From assembly GCA_009760855.2 (NCBI GenBank), contig WPIO01000054.1, forward strand, positions 2,579,501 through 2,643,500: a stretch of DNA of 64,000 nt, in the 5' to 3' direction. Below, piece after piece: positions 24,471 through 37,056 of this stretch; the first letter of the stretch is position 1, and each line of letters starts with the position of its first letter. Source of the DNA: Cristatella mucedo. Taxonomy: Eukaryota; Bryozoa; Phylactolaemata; Cristatellidae. Made by a program: the position numbers and the translations under genes. The notes beneath the pieces are model-generated. The model had not been told where the DNA came from. It ran no database searches and saw nothing but the letters and a program-made list of their open reading frames with translations.

Positions 24471-26290
24471 TAACTGTCTTGCGTATTTGAAATTTCTTGA
24501 ATTCTTATGCATAGATTTTTCCTTGCATACCCTATGGCACTTTCAAGAAACGGTAAGGACGTGCACTACTTAAAAATGATTAGAATAGGCTAGACGGCTG
24601 ATCATACACTGCTGCCTCGAGCCTGTGGAATAATCAAAACTGAGCTCATTTGCTAAACACTAAAGTGCTGCATTTCATTAAACTTGAGCAACATGGGAGC
24701 ATTCAATAATAGTTAGCCATCGCAAGCATTCCACACGCATGTGATAGATATGTGGCTCTTGAATTTCTAGATTTTGAATCTTTAATTTACCTGAATTATA
24801 GAAAAACCCAATACACAGTCAAAAACATCTGTACTAGTCATCTGGATTCATTGAATAGCACTAACTTTCAATGAGGTTATGAGAGCAATATAAAGGGCTA
24901 CTTTACGGTTTAAAAAATCAGTGGTTTTGCTGTAAGTGCACGAAAGGCTACTTATAATATCTGTTGATCCTGAAACCACGCTGTCATAAGGAAGGAAGTG
25001 TAGGAAGGAAGTGTGTCATAAGGAAGGAAGTGTCATTCTAAAAGTGAGCCTGCAAAAGTGCGGTTAACTTATAAGCAGCCTAAAATCTTTGCTTGAATGG
25101 CCCGCAGAAAATTGTCAAGGCCGCAGAATAAAGCAAAGCGCTATCTCAGGAGCTTCAAGCTGCAGCTTACAGTATGACCAACGCGATGAAAAAAAAGAGG
25201 CAGATCATGTGCTGCCCTGCTGAAGTCTTCATCTTTAGCAATACAATTTTTGAAAGGAAATTATCATTTATATTGTATCCCATGCACTGGGAAAGACAAT
25301 TTTTCAAACAATTTTGAAAATAAAAGATAATGCTGATGTATATGTGAGCAGATAGATGCTCAAAATTCCAGACTTGATGGCTCACCGATCTGCAAGCCGT
25401 TGCTAAGTGTGGCTGCCCTGGTCAGGCACCTATTTTTATCCGTTCGACAGCTCCGTAATATCTCCAGCGCTTATGTAAGTAATTAAGGCACAACACTGAT
25501 AAAAAGCCCGATCCTCAGTATTTGATTGTGTATTGCGCATTTTGAAGTTACATTCCAACTCCGAGAGTTCGTGTTACAGCTGCTTTTGGCAATTATTGAA
25601 TTACCAATTTGGTCATGTGACATGATACTCTTAACGAAACTACAGTCTTTTCATCTTACCTACCTTCACACCCCTGTAACCGCCTCAGTAGATCGCGCAC
25701 GTACAGCAGCGTCAGTGACATACGTAGCGTTTAATCTCCGATTCTTAGCGTAATGCATATCTCGCCTAAATGCCATTGGTTCCACAAAAAGGTATTCAAA
25801 CTTTCGGCGTAGATTTTAGGGTTTGACTCCGAGGTTACTTTTTTTAGGCTTGCAAAGCAAATATAGTATTCTGGGTGACTAAATGTTTAAGGAAATCTCT
25901 TAAAGCACTCGCGTACAGGTCGTGAAACGGTTCTTTAAAATAAATTAACATTTAGCAATTAGATGCTGCAGGAAAGCAGGCAGAGCCTAAATATAAGTTT
26001 TAACCTTAATGATGAAGTCTGATTGAGTCTTGCCCAAATAAACATCTGCTTCTGATACAATTACGATCAATGTAAGTTTTAAAATTGTTTAATCAGAGTA
26101 CTCATACAGCAATAATCAGAATCAGAAGGGACGCGAGGAGACAAGCCTTAAGGACCCAGACTTATTAGGCAATTAGCTAAAAATATTTGTAAACCTCATT
26201 GTCACCGTCATGCATGCTGTGACAACTCCATCGTTTCTAAATTTATTAAATTCACTTTTAACGTGGGATCGTAAAGATTTGAGAATCTAT
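24471..26290. other. Unassigned AT-rich stretch
   Basis: No gene recognised. At 24,984-25,034 a small local direct repeat occurs (gtcataaggaaggaagtgt twice, with a partial copy between). Open frames at 25,167-25,385 (-) and 25,526-25,753 (+) show no motifs. Confidence 0.4.
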
Positions 26291-26304
26291 CTAACATTTT
26301 TATT

Positions 26305-26637
26305 ATGTTTTCTGCATTTTGGCAGTACGAATTTGAAATAAGAGTAGGCGATGGTAAAGTTCCTGGTTTAGGGTTATTATTACAAGGTCCTCTTTGTTTC
26401 AAAAATAGCGGAGTTATGGAGACGTGTCAAACGGAGACTTTCTCCTGGATGCAACCTATAGTCAAAAGCTTCGTGAGCATTAAAGTAGAGTCAGATCTAA
26501 AAGATGCTCTTAACATGATAGAGATACCTTTGTGTGGGATCCTGCTAAATAGAGTCAGAGCTTCTGCCATCGTGAGTGGAAATCATAACCTAACATATAG
26601 AATTCATATTTTGACCATTGGCTATGGATATCGTTGA
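26305..26637 (+). CDS. Exon-like ORF in duplication D (possible last exon, function unknown)
   Basis: About 100 codons ending in TGA at 26,635-26,637. A plausible acceptor (CATTTTGGCAG, ending near 26,324) would start the exon at YEFEIRVGDG. The diverged second copy at about 44,630-44,850 keeps the same reading frame over most of its length. Matching residues are METCQTETF, WMQPI, a segment with RV/KV and SNL/SDL, ALN and EI, NG/NR and RA, and IHILPIG/IHILTIG. The second copy has one frameshift and one stop. Alternating hydrophobic residues suggest a beta-sandwich. I considered PLAT and galectin folds but cannot support either. It may be a host exon or an unknown element's ORF. Confidence 0.4.
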   Translation: MFSAFWQYEFEIRVGDGKVPGLGLLLQGPLCFKNSGVMETCQTETFSWMQPIVKSFVSIKVESDLKDALNMIEIPLCGILLNRVRASAIVSGNHNLTYRIHILTIGYGYR

Positions 26638-27714
26638 ATTAGTATTCCTTATAACATTTGAATGTATTTGAATACCTGTTCTTTTGCTGATATTTGGTTA
26701 AACGCATCGATTCACGCGTCTGCATTTACTAGACGCCATTACGTTTCCTTGTGAAGTGTATAAGCAGTCAGCATGGCTAAAATAATGACCCTCTTTGTTT
26801 CTGCTTTAAATCAACGTTTTACTGATGCGCTTGCCACGACGCTTTTATTAAGTTCGGACAAAACTTACAATTTTTCTTAAATACTGCTACGTCAAAATAA
26901 CCCAAGAAAATTCTACATAATCGTGCGTTTCAGTGCTAACTTCATCTTGGCATTGTCCGAACTTGAGGTTTCCGCCATTCACCAGCTGTTCTTCCTCGAC
27001 GAATCAGTATTCTGGCCGCATGTTACGTAATACTCAGAAGTCTTTGTGTGCTTTGGAAATATCTGAGCCATTGCAGTGCTTGAAGCGATAGATTTACTAT
27101 GATACATTCTCCGATTTGCAATAAACCATGAAGGCAGTGATAATCGACGTGATATTTTAGTCGATATCAGATAGCACTTCTCCCGAGTCAGCTAGAACGT
27201 ATTTAAATAAATTTTAAAGACACCGATTGAGATAGATGCTTAGTACGAATGCAATTTATCTCCAGCATTAGAATATCAAAAGAGAGTTTGACAATTCGTT
27301 GGCATTCGCAGCTCACTGCTGCTGTTTAGCAAAAAGTAATCCCGGTGATTTGAGAGTCAAGGTCAGGCGAGTAGGATAAATTATACATTGGTAAACCACA
27401 GAAACAAGTATACTATGTTAGACTTGAGCATGCATTTACTTTGTTGATTAAAGAAGTGCAGCTTTTTTTGCGTATTTAAAAGTCTGAACTCATTCATTGA
27501 AAGTGGGATGTACGCCAATTCATTTGGTATGACACCGTACCTGTGCCGATAAAAAATGGTATAGCCTTGTACAAACACCAATTAACGTAACACCTTGGTT
27601 CAAGTCGTGCAATCATTCCTGAGCGTTCGACTTTAAATTAGAGCTACCTACTAATGTGTGCCAAAGTCTAAAGTTCTCTTTGGTCGCGCATCTTAGCATG
27701 TTTCGCTGAAGATA

Positions 27715-28005
27715 TATGCAAATAAATAAATAAACAAGTAAAAAAACAAAAATGAATAAAATAATTATTAAATAATTATATTAGATATATATATATATAT
27801 ATAAATATAAATAATATAAATACAAATAAATAATATAATGATATAATGATATAATTATAATAAATAAATGATATAATGATATAAATAGTACAATAATATA
27901 AATATATATATATATATAAATGTATGCAAATAAATAAATAAAATTATAACAATAATACTAAATAAATGTATATAAATGTATGCACTATATATTTATATAC
28001 AGTTG
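27715..28005. repeat. AT-rich (AAAT/TA)n low-complexity tract
   Basis: A mixture of aaataaat, tatata and ataatgat repeats. It corresponds to the shorter AT tract at 45,950-46,035 in copy 2 of D. Confidence 0.9.
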
Positions 28006-28550
28006 ACTCTAGGAATACAGATAACGGATATAGGGACTCTGAGCTTTTAAGAATAGCAGTACGGCATTCCAGATTGCTTTACAATATTAGTCTCACTCTG
28101 GAAATGGGACAACTCCACATATAAATAAAAGTCTATTTGCTTGTCCAAGAGTATATATGTATGCGGAGTTGACTACATATATGTGCCAGCAGATAACTGC
28201 CGGTGGACTCGCTTAGTTAAATGGTAACCGGTTTGACACGGAAGACAACGCTGGGCCATCTTGACAAGTGACGGAGATGCTCCTCTTGGGGAAAGACGGG
28301 CTGTCTCGCTTTAAATAGTAGATAAATACACAAACACACACAAAAACATAAATATATATATATAGAGAGAGACAGAGGAAGGCATAGAGAAAGAGTCGGT
28401 TTTCGAAGGCACAAGTAACTGTGTCTGATTAGCGGAGCGACCCACATTACTTAAGATTCCCATTGTGTTTACTAAAACTCGGAAGCAGTTGCTGCTTTCG
28501 CGTCCACTCAATAAGTGAAGTTGCCTGTCCATTGTAAACGCGATCCAGGT

Positions 28551-28761
<211 letters not shown>

Positions 28762-29124
28762 TAACTTGTTAATATGATAATTGAATTAAAATAGTAAGCT
28801 GTCTTGAAATATTTGCGTTCTAACTGTTCCGCAGCATTTATTAGCCAATCTGAGCTTAAGTCCACGGCAGGAGGGGCCACGCCCGCTAGAAAAGATGCCG
28901 ATTTGGGAGCATGAGGCCGCATCTCGAAGGCCCCCCGACTATTGCGTACGTGTTCCAGTTTCAGTTTAATGAATTCTTCGCTTAGTTTGAATAAGTCTTG
29001 ACCGTGCGTTACTTCTATATGCCTGCATCAACTCGCAACTGACTCTTTTCAGTCAGAGCTCGCAGACTTCCGTGCAGTTACTCACTGTCTACATTCAAGA
29101 AGGCTGTGAGAAACTTCATCATGA

Positions 29125-31150
29125 AGTTCATATCCAAATCAAATAAGACAGCTAGTCATTTAGACCTCATCAATAGATAAGAGAAGATAAGAGGATCTGC
29201 TGCTTCTATCAAGCTAACACCATAAATATGTCATTAGCCTCAGGTAATGTACTAGCACCTTTCAAAAAGTCTGTAGTCAGGCTACTACTCAAGAAGGCAA
29301 CACTAGGCCCAAGAGAGATTGAGCTGCTTCCGCCAAGGCTCCCTTCTACCGCTCCTATAAAAAACACTGGAACAAGTCACGGCGGACCAGCTGACTTCTT
29401 GCACTAAAAATTCACACCTAGCAAGTAATTTCCAGTCTTGTTTAAGAACTAATCACTTCACACAGTCATAATTGCTTCGAGTGTATAAAGGCCTTCTTAG
29501 GAACGCTTGTTACAGTAGAGTCTCTCTGCCTGTTTTGCTTGATCTTCCGGCAGGTTTTGATACTTTCAATCACCGTCCCCTATTCGAGCGCCTATCATCT
29601 CGCCTGGGCATCACTGGCACAGCATCGCAACTGTTCAGGTCCTAGCTCAGTGCGAGACTCTGGAGTAATAATGTAGATAATAAAGTAATAGAATAAAGAG
29701 TAAAAATAAAGAGTAAAGTAATAGAGTAATAATAAAGTAATAATGAAAACGGAAAGTAATCATCAACGGGACAACTAATGAATGGGTTGGAACTCGTTGC
29801 TTTGTGCTTGTTAGTCCGGTTCTTTTCACGGTTTTGACTGCTCCTGACTGGCCGATGTGATTGCCATGCAAAGCCTAGGCTTTCACTTCTATGCAGATGT
29901 CACTCAGTTGTACTTTTGCTTTGATTCATTTTAGTTATCCTGAACGTCGAATTCTCTCAGCTCCTTTCGCTGCATGTTTCGATTCGAACAGCACGTGGTT
30001 AGCAGCAACCATTCCTTAAGTAAACTGTGATCAAACTAACTTGCAAGTTACGTGAAAACCAAGTCTGATTCAGAAAGTTATGAAAAATTACCTTTCACAA
30101 TTAGCTCGGCCAGCATATCTCCAGTTGAGTAGGCACACAATTTAGGTTTATTTTTAAAGTGATTGTCCATTAGATGACCAAAGCTACTCCAATGCTAAGT
30201 CTACCTACTTTCAGCTATATGCGATTGCTAGAATAAATTCTAGCTTAAGCAGGGATACTAAATCGTATTGGTCCACGCTTTTTTAACATCGCGTGTCGAC
30301 CTCTGTAATTCCACAATCCCTGGCTTGAATGCTGACCCAGTGCATGTAACCCCTAACCATGTTATTCATTTTGTTTGTTTTTCAAGCATGATTTTACTTA
30401 CTATTCTATTGCGTATCACTTTGCAGCAAATGTAAAGCGCCTAGAAAGAGATTAAGTTCTCTGAGGGCGCTTTATCAAGTGCAATATTATTATTATTATT
30501 ATTAGCTTACCTGCATGAGACATTTGGCGTTTACTGTTGGTACAAAGTTCTGCTAGTAGCTGCGTCTGTCGTAATCGTTGCAGTTGATTCATCTCACCAC
30601 TCATTGGTGGCCGTAACAGGTTCCCAGGAAAGCAGATCGACTTATAGGTTCGTTTAATTAAGGGTTCCTTTGTTCCTTGAAAACAGCCTGGCTGTCAGTT
30701 CGGCTCTGCCACTTGGCTAAGCACCACAGCACTCACTTTTCGGACTATAGTCAGTTAAATTATACTTCGCATTAACTTCAAATACTTAGGATAGCCTGCA
30801 TTTCATTCTTATGCACTTAAAGACTGAAACTCACTTCCGACTGGCGTCGTGACAGCCCCCCCAACTTGATGACATCAACAAAGACACTAAAAACACATAT
30901 ATTTGTCACATCATTTAGTGGATCTATGTGATTTCTCTTCGTGTGCTTATGCAAGCTGACAGCGTGCACATTGTCTTTATGTAAATTTGAATGCTGACCC
31001 TGTGCATGTCATCTCCAATTTTATTATGCTTCTTGTCACGGAACATGCAACCGCTCACTCAACCAGCCATTCTTTGCAGCAATTCTAAAGTGCATAGGAA
31101 GGAATTGAGTTGTCAGAGGCACGATATCTACAGTATTCTTATAATAAATC
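29125..31150 (+). mobile_element. LINE-A, old degenerate copy
   Basis: It reads through the RT from the region before TKIIDMSVASG (atgtcattagcctcagg near 29,227). Further landmarks are the FDTIDH equivalent near 29,560, tcatctcgcctgggcatcac at 29,598, ttctatgcagatgtcactca (a YADD to YADV change) near 29,890, and a decayed 3' UTR and tail near 31,136. An AT-rich replacement occupies about 29,665-29,755. The copy is heavily mutated and is split by a younger LINE-A tail at 30.3-30.5 kb. Confidence 0.82.
30325..30503 (+). mobile_element. LINE-A, short young 3'-end copy nested in the old copy
   Basis: About 180 bases: only the end of the 3' UTR, the intact terminal hairpin and (TTA)n. It is much closer to the young copy at 3.6-4.5 kb than to its host element. 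Left of it the old copy reads tccctggct, and right of it the old frame resumes at agcttacctgcatgag, so the insertion broke the LLTGLPACA region. GCTT flanks both sides and may be a short target-site duplication or chance. Confidence 0.85.
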
Positions 31151-31380
31151 TCTTCATGAGTATTTGTCTGTAACTTCCAAAAAGCTGCAAAAACTGAGCA
31201 GGTGTTACACTGGAGATTTTCTATCGCACTAAACTAACAAAAGCCTAAATCATTTTCGGTGTCAATATACCTCGCAGGAATGCATCTGGAGCTTAGCTTT
31301 GAGAAAACGTTCTCATGCTGGCAATATGAGCTTTTCGTTGACAATGGCGGAACTGTTAGCTTTGCAGGTATGAATATTGA

Positions 31381-31401
31381 ATACACACACACACACACAC
31401 A

Positions 31402-31497
<96 letters not shown>

Positions 31498-31498
31498 A
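31381..31498. repeat. (CA)n-(CT)n-(CA)n-(TA)n microsatellite
   Basis: Compound dinucleotide repeat inside block 1 of unit T copy 3. It produces Thr-His and Cys-Val artefact frames. Confidence 0.97.
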
Positions 31499-31504
31499 AC
31501 TAGC

Positions 31505-31655
31505 TGATTAAACAGCCTCTTTTTGCATAGCGACAGAATAGCCTTTACGGCTATCACCACCTCTTGCAGTGGCAATAAAGGATCGCCCACCACAGGAATC
31601 GAACCAAAAGTGAAAGCAACCGCCTTTCTTAGTGTGCCATCAGGGATCACAATTA
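31505..31655 (-). mobile_element. SINE-1 (tRNA-derived)
   Basis: On the - strand, an A-box-like TGGCACACTAAG (31,628-31,639) is followed by a perfect B box GGTTCGATTCC (31,595-31,605). The body matches the copy at 38.59 kb, including ttctgtcgctatgcaaa against ttctgtcgctatacaaa. A (TTA)-type AT tract lies next to its head end. Confidence 0.72.
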
Positions 31656-31990
31656 TTATTATTATATATATATATAACACAAATATATAATATATAATTT
31701 AAGGCAAGAATAAACATAACAATAATGAATCTCTAAATATTAGCCCATGCGTGGCAGTTTGATCGGAGATAATATGATGGCCTGATGAAATTGATATAAG
31801 TAAAAGCAGCAGCTAGAGTTTTCCCTAGCTTGCAGAGGTTAATCAGTTCCAGAGTCGGCTTCAATAAGTTTATTTCATGAAGTAGGATTCCTGATTTATT
31901 AGTCAAATATTTTTCTTGCTAGAGCATAGAAAATCAATTAACGACAGTTTAAATACTGTTTTTAGGGTTAATAGAGCCGTATGGACCTGA

Positions 31991-33005
31991 AATTATAATA
32001 TTAACATCCGTGATAATGTGCTTAGAGAAATCAATCACTTTATAGGTGCTTTAAATTTCCTGAAAAGATAGCATGATTGCATTGAAAGTAGTACCAAGCT
32101 CAATAAAAAACAAGAATAACATGATTAGGAGTGATATGCACAGGGTCAGCACGCAAGTGTGGTTAGAGGCAGCTTGCAGAGTGTCAGCACACGAGCACGT
32201 AAGGGACGAATCACAGGCTACTAAATGCTGTGATAAATGGGTGCGTTTTTAATATCTTTTTAAAAGTGGTCAAGCCAGCGGGATGTCGGGACTGAAATCG
32301 GGAGTAGGTTCCAGGCTTTGAGGGCATACGAACTAATGACATGGTCTCCAAGGTATTTGAGGTCTGTGCAAGGTAAATTCCGGAATGTGAGTGGTAAGAT
32401 GCTTAGCCCGTTGCGGCAGCAGACGTGATAAGTATACTGGAGCCAAAGAATAAAGAGACCTGAAAGTGAGTGAAAAAAACCTGTAGTCGATGCGTTGCCT
32501 GACTGGGAGCCCGTGCAGGGCAGCGATAAGTGGTGTGGTGTGGCAGCTGCTAAGCTCACGGCATAGAAGCACAGCTGCAATATTTCGCACTAGTTGTAAG
32601 CGCCTGGTTGCACAAGCCGGTGGACCAGAAAGCAGTGAGTTACAATAGTCAAGACGGGATGTCAAGGATTTACGGAACAACTTAGATGTGGTAGCAATGC
32701 ATAAACAAGCGAGAACTTCAGTCATGTTGTCATGTAGATGAATGTAGGCAGACCCAATGGTGGAGCTGATGTGGTCGTCTAGTGACAGGTGACTTTGGAA
32801 CATGACACCTCAATTTCGTGCAGATTTAATAGAAGATATGCTGGCCGAGCTGGTTTTGAGCTTTGATGTTTCCAATTTCTGAATAACACGTGGTTCGTCC
32901 ACAACTATGAAGTTGGTTTTATCGTTTATCAAATTTAAAAAAATTGGCTTTCATCCATGTGGGGATGTCATCAATGCATGCAGCAAGGGAGTTTAGAGAA
33001 ATAAA
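31991..33005 (-). mobile_element. LINE-A, 5'-truncated copy in unit T copy 3
   Basis: The decayed 3' tail is at about 31,991-32,060 (reverse complement of the hairpin region). The 3' UTR and C-terminal protein frames follow (32,260-32,580 and 32,333-32,803 on the - strand, including NSLLSGPPACATRRLQLV, SLTFRSLYSLAPVYLSRL). It ends 5' near the position of AACIDDI. Several frameshifts. The 5' flank (33,006-33,150) is shared with the copy at 36.03-37.06 kb. Confidence 0.85.
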
Positions 33006-33150
33006 ATTCCTTTAGTCACCGTTGCACTCGTATTACCCGATATATTAGAAGAATTAAGAGAAAATACGACATTTTAGATAATACAAATGTCACATTACTG
33101 TTACATAAACACGTACAACGTAAATGCATGAGAAACAAACTTACTTGAGG
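33006..33150 (+). repeat. Flank shared with 37,057-37,190
   Basis: Both start next to the truncated 5' end of a LINE-A and share ctcaccgt, cactcgtattacc, aatacgacattttaga and catattac segments in order. This marks a duplication that included the LINE-A insertion. Confidence 0.75.
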
Positions 33151-33420
33151 CTGAGCAAATCACTGACCTTGATGGGTAAAGGATAGGATAGCCAACAATG
33201 ACTAGCACGCTCTGATTGACTTGGTTTTACAATTCATGATTCTTGGAAAACAGCTGTATCCCGACTAGTGGTCGAGTTTTCACGAATAGTTGTCGAGCGG
33301 TAGCACCAGGCGTTACAAGATTTGTAAAAATGATCGAACACTTTAGCCGACATTATATATATTCAGTGATTTTAATTTTATTTTAAAAATAGCAGAATCA
33401 TTAATTTAGATACAAAATAA

Positions 33421-33575
33421 AAATATAATTCACTTGTATAGCTCCCTACGAGAACTTCATCTCTATTCAGGCGCTTCACATATGCCGCCGAGCTCGAGCC
33501 CATGACCTAAGTTAGACCTTGGTCGGGGTGAGCACCTTAACAGCTGTACCAAACCAGCTCGGCGGTGCCCAATTG
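33421..33575 (-). mobile_element. SINE-2: tRNA-like head with LINE-A-type 3' tail
   Basis: On the - strand a tRNA-like head (33,483-33,570) has an A-box-like GAGCTGGTTTGG (33,549-33,560) and a B-box-like GGGCTCGAGCT (33,491-33,501). Within 10 bases it joins a segment of about 60 bases (33,421-33,482) that matches the LINE-A 3' terminus: gaagcgcctgaatagagat, then gaagttctc, then caagtgaattat. The LINE-A equivalents are aaagcgcctagaaagagat, taagttctc and caagtgaattat. The head is related to SINE-1. Such a fusion lets a SINE be copied by the partner LINE's reverse transcriptase. Only one copy is in the window, so a chance juxtaposition is not excluded. Confidence 0.6.
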
Positions 33576-33649
33576 TGCACCGTAACATTCTTAAGTAGCT
33601 CTATACATCGTTGACGAACAGGTTTTAAAGAACTTCGACAGACTGAAGC

Positions 33650-35410
33650 CGCGAAAGTGTAAGTGGGAAGTGGCGACTCATCCCGTGGTTTCGATATGAC
33701 TTCTCACAGTTAGAGTGCTCGGATTATTTTGTCCGTCAACAAACTGCTGAAATTGGCTTTGATATAAATGCTTATCTGTGCCACGAGGTCGTCAACGACT
33801 ACGGCTCAGGTATTGAGCCATTCAATACCGTATCATACCAGAGTCTGGAAGGCGATCACGCTTGTACCAGAAAATAAGCCCTTTGCTTTTCTCTGCACAG
33901 ACATCCTGTCGGGTGATTTAGTCTTCATAAATATGTATGAATCAGTGAACAAAATGATTCGCTATCGATTATTGACTTATTATAAGCAAACATTCCTAAG
34001 CTTTCCTGGTGAAAAACACTAGCTAGTTTCCACTTTTATAGGGATGGTTATAAATAAAGAAATAACCCGGGCCTGTAGCAAAACACAGTAGCCTATGGAT
34101 GCACTAACGTGCATCAATTATCACGATTTAGGATATTACAAACAGAAAATAGGAACGTTTGCGTACTGATATGTTCAGTCCCAAACCTAGAGCTGCTTAT
34201 GCTTTCTTTAAATCGTATAAAAGTGTCTAATCCTAATTTTCTTATTCCACCTTGCGATGCGATTACAACAGCTCGGCTCACCGTATTTTATACCATCGTT
34301 AAAGAGTTAGCGTAATTATTCATTTCTTGAGACTAGAAAGCAGCTGTGTTTCTTGCCCCATTAATGGATAATTGTATTGATGGCTATTGTGGTGATGCGA
34401 TATCCCCCCTCTTGAGAAAACCTCACGGGAATACATCTTCGTATAGCTCTAGTCGTACCATCCAGGTGTGCAAGACATAGCCTAACCTATTTGAAAACTA
34501 CATCCCTTCATTCGACCCAGATTTGTCATAAAACGACTCAAGAGGCCAAAAATACCTCTATAAGTCTCCAGCTGAGGTCAAGGATTGTGTTTTTGACTCT
34601 AGAATCAGTAAGAGGCCTCACGAGAATTTTGAATACGTAACGGTATCTGTGACTGAAAGCAGCTCCGACGCTGCCACCTGCAACGCCCTGACTGATTACA
34701 ATGCTTCCGTCATGGGCGTGAATCACGAACAATAGTGCTTGTGAGCTCGCCAGGTGCACGCTATCCGTTGACTTTACCATTGTAAGGAATCGTTTGCCGA
34801 TGTGTCAATAAGCATCTCAAGCGCAGAGGGGCAGCATATTATGTCAATAGTTTGTCAAAGGGGTGATTTTCGTTGCAGTTCCTAGGTTTATTTACAAAGC
34901 AAACGAATTTCATTAGTGTCGGTTCACTTGAAAAGTCTAGTCATTAGGTAATCAATAAATGCATGCAAACATAGCACAGTCTGTGTAAGCATTTGATAAT
35001 AGGAGTAATTCGACACTGGAAAGCTGGACCTGCGGCTCTGGTGTTGCTGGCAGGGTACTCGTTAGTTCTTTTATGTAGAGCCTCAACGTCAGGCAAGAGA
35101 CAATCACCTGTTTCCTGACGCACATTTAAGTTGCATAGTAATCTAATCAATTCAATTGCATATTTTGGATCTTGATTTAAAAGCTATTAATTAAGTGTAA
35201 GTTTTGATCCTTTCTAGGCTTCTATAGAGACAGCAAAATTTTCAGGCAGCTATTTTTAGCTTCGACGCTACCTCAGGCTAAGCACTACAGGTTTCTCAAT
35301 CTAGCCACCACAACAACGAATATATTCACTATGCTATCTGAAGCCATTTTATTCTTGCGAGTTTAGCGTATGCCTTATTATATTTTTAATCGCTGTGTTT
35401 AGAAATACGT
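33650..35410 (+). repeat. Unit T, copy 4
   Basis: Order: the end of block 1 (33,690-33,840), uninterrupted block 2 (33,840-34,060, an empty site), block 3 (34,090-34,500), block 4 (34,500-35,140) and block a (35,200-35,410). Block 4 carries a - strand frame at 34,538-34,780 that includes VHLASSQALLFVIHAHDGS, conserved in other copies. The next unit starts directly after block a. Confidence 0.75.
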
Positions 35411-35930
35411 TTTTAGATTCTCACTCTAGCCTTTGTGAATTGTAGCTAGAGTGCAACAGTGAATGAGCTGAAAACTCTACTGATTCCTATCGATGATTCT
35501 CTGAGTTCACTCAGACTAAGTCGGCGTTGCCTTCAAGATTTTTTAAGACACCCGAATCCTAAATGCCTCTCTATGTCGACATGGCACTTAAAGAATTTTG
35601 AGCTTACAAGTAGAAAAGAACATTCTCGTGCTGTCACAATAAGCGTTTCTGGTTTGGCAACTTGGCAATCCTTGCACTGCCAGCTTAGCCGCTAAGAATA
35701 TCGGCCTATGCGTGGCGCTAGGAGCAGAGGTAATTAGATGGTAAGTTCAAGCAAGTGCCCGGAGAAAAACAGCTATACCAGTACTGTCGCTCAGATTTGA
35801 CTTCTCATCTCCTATATTTTTACACTTTGCATTTTGCCGTCAGCTAGCTGCTGACGTTAGTCGTGAAATAACCGATTCGCACTAATGACAGGTCGCGTCG
35901 TCGATCGGTCCGACTAAAGTATTGTCCGGC

Positions 35931-35981
35931 TCATTATTGTATCCGGCCATTATTGTATCCGGCCATTATTGTATCCGGCCA
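35931..35981 (+). repeat. 16-base triplication in block 2
   Basis: Three tandem copies of cattattgtatccggc. The matching place at 40,143 has a single copy, so the expansion is local to this unit. Confidence 0.9.
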
Positions 35982-36029
35982 GATACTGGTTGCCGACCGA
36001 GCAGCTAACAGAACGCGACGATAGCAATG

Positions 36030-37056
36030 GCTCACGTGATTCTGTGGCCTCAGAGAAGTCAATCCCTTGCTAGGAAATTTGCATTTGCTGCAAAAGAAAC
36101 ACTGTCAAATGGTTAGTTGTAGCACGCTCAATAAACCGCAAGAATAACATGGTTAGAGGTGACATGCACAGGGTCAACATGCAAGTGTGGTCAGCAGCAG
36201 CATGCACAGTGTCAGTACGAATGAGCAAATAAATGCCCGATCACACTGGGGGGGGGGCACTAAATGCTGTGATAAATTTAAGCGTTTTCAATTATTTAAA
36301 AATGTGGTCAAATCAGGATACGTCGTGACGCAAGGCTAGAGTGAGTTCCAGTTCCAGGCTTTGGGACCATGCGAACTGAAGGCACGGTCTTAAAATGATT
36401 TGAGCTTTGTACGAGATATAAATAACCTATTAGATCCCTAAAAGCGGGTCAAATGATGCTTAGCCTTGTGCGGCAGTCGATCTAATATGTATGCTGGAGT
36501 CAAAGAATGAAGGAGCGTGAAAGTCAGTAAAGAAATCTTGCAGTCGAAATGTCGCCTCACTAGTTGCCAGAGCAGGTCGGCGAGAAGTGGTGTGATGTGG
36601 CACTAACAACTGCGAAGCTCACGACAGACGAGCCTAGATGCAAGGTTTTCCAGCATTTGTAAGCACCTGGTTGCACAGGCCGGTAGACTGGCAAGCAGTA
36701 CGTTATAGAAGTCAAGACGGGATGTCACAAGTGCATACACCAACTAAGATGCGATACATCTGTCTAAACAAGCAAGAATTTTAGCAATATTACCTTGCTG
36801 AAATTAGGCAGACTTGACTGCAGATCTGATGTGATTTTCTAACGAAATGTCACTTTGGAACACGACGCATAGATTTCGTGCAAACGTAACAGTAGATATG
36901 CTGGTGGAGCTAGTTTTGAGCGCCAGCCTTTCCAAACTCTGAATAACACTTGGCTCGTCCAAACCTATTAAGTTGGTTTTATCCTTATTCAATTTTAGAA
37001 AATCTGCTGCCATACCTGTGGGGATGTCATCAATGCATGCAGCAAGAGAGTTGCAA
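36030..37056 (-). mobile_element. LINE-A, 5'-truncated copy in unit T copy 5
   Basis: Reverse complement of the LINE-A 3' tail (36,030-36,075), 3' UTR and C-terminal protein region. A surviving - strand frame at 36,804-37,013 reads FLKLNKDKTN and the region before LSLDDH. Many frameshifts. The 5' truncation point and flank are shared with the 32 kb copy. Confidence 0.82.

Larger units (their letters stand above)
31190..31990 (+). repeat. Unit T, copy 3 (block 1, interrupted)
   Basis: Block 1 landmarks are gttacactggagattttctat (31,203) and gagcttag...gagaaaacgttctcatgctgg (31,290). Block 1 is then cut by a CA/TA microsatellite and a SINE-1 and resumes at about 31,735 with tattagcccatgcgtggca. 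An open frame through 31,259-31,380 is part of this block. A LINE-A on the - strand begins immediately downstream. Confidence 0.6.

Noticed and set aside
26305-26637. PLAT or galectin domain assignment for the duplication D ORF
   Set aside because: The resemblance is limited to general beta-strand patterning; no diagnostic motif is present.
31234-31680. 148-codon - strand frame and 79-codon + strand frame
   Set aside because: They run through a CA/TA microsatellite and a SINE-1. The Cys-Val and Thr-His runs are repeat artefacts.
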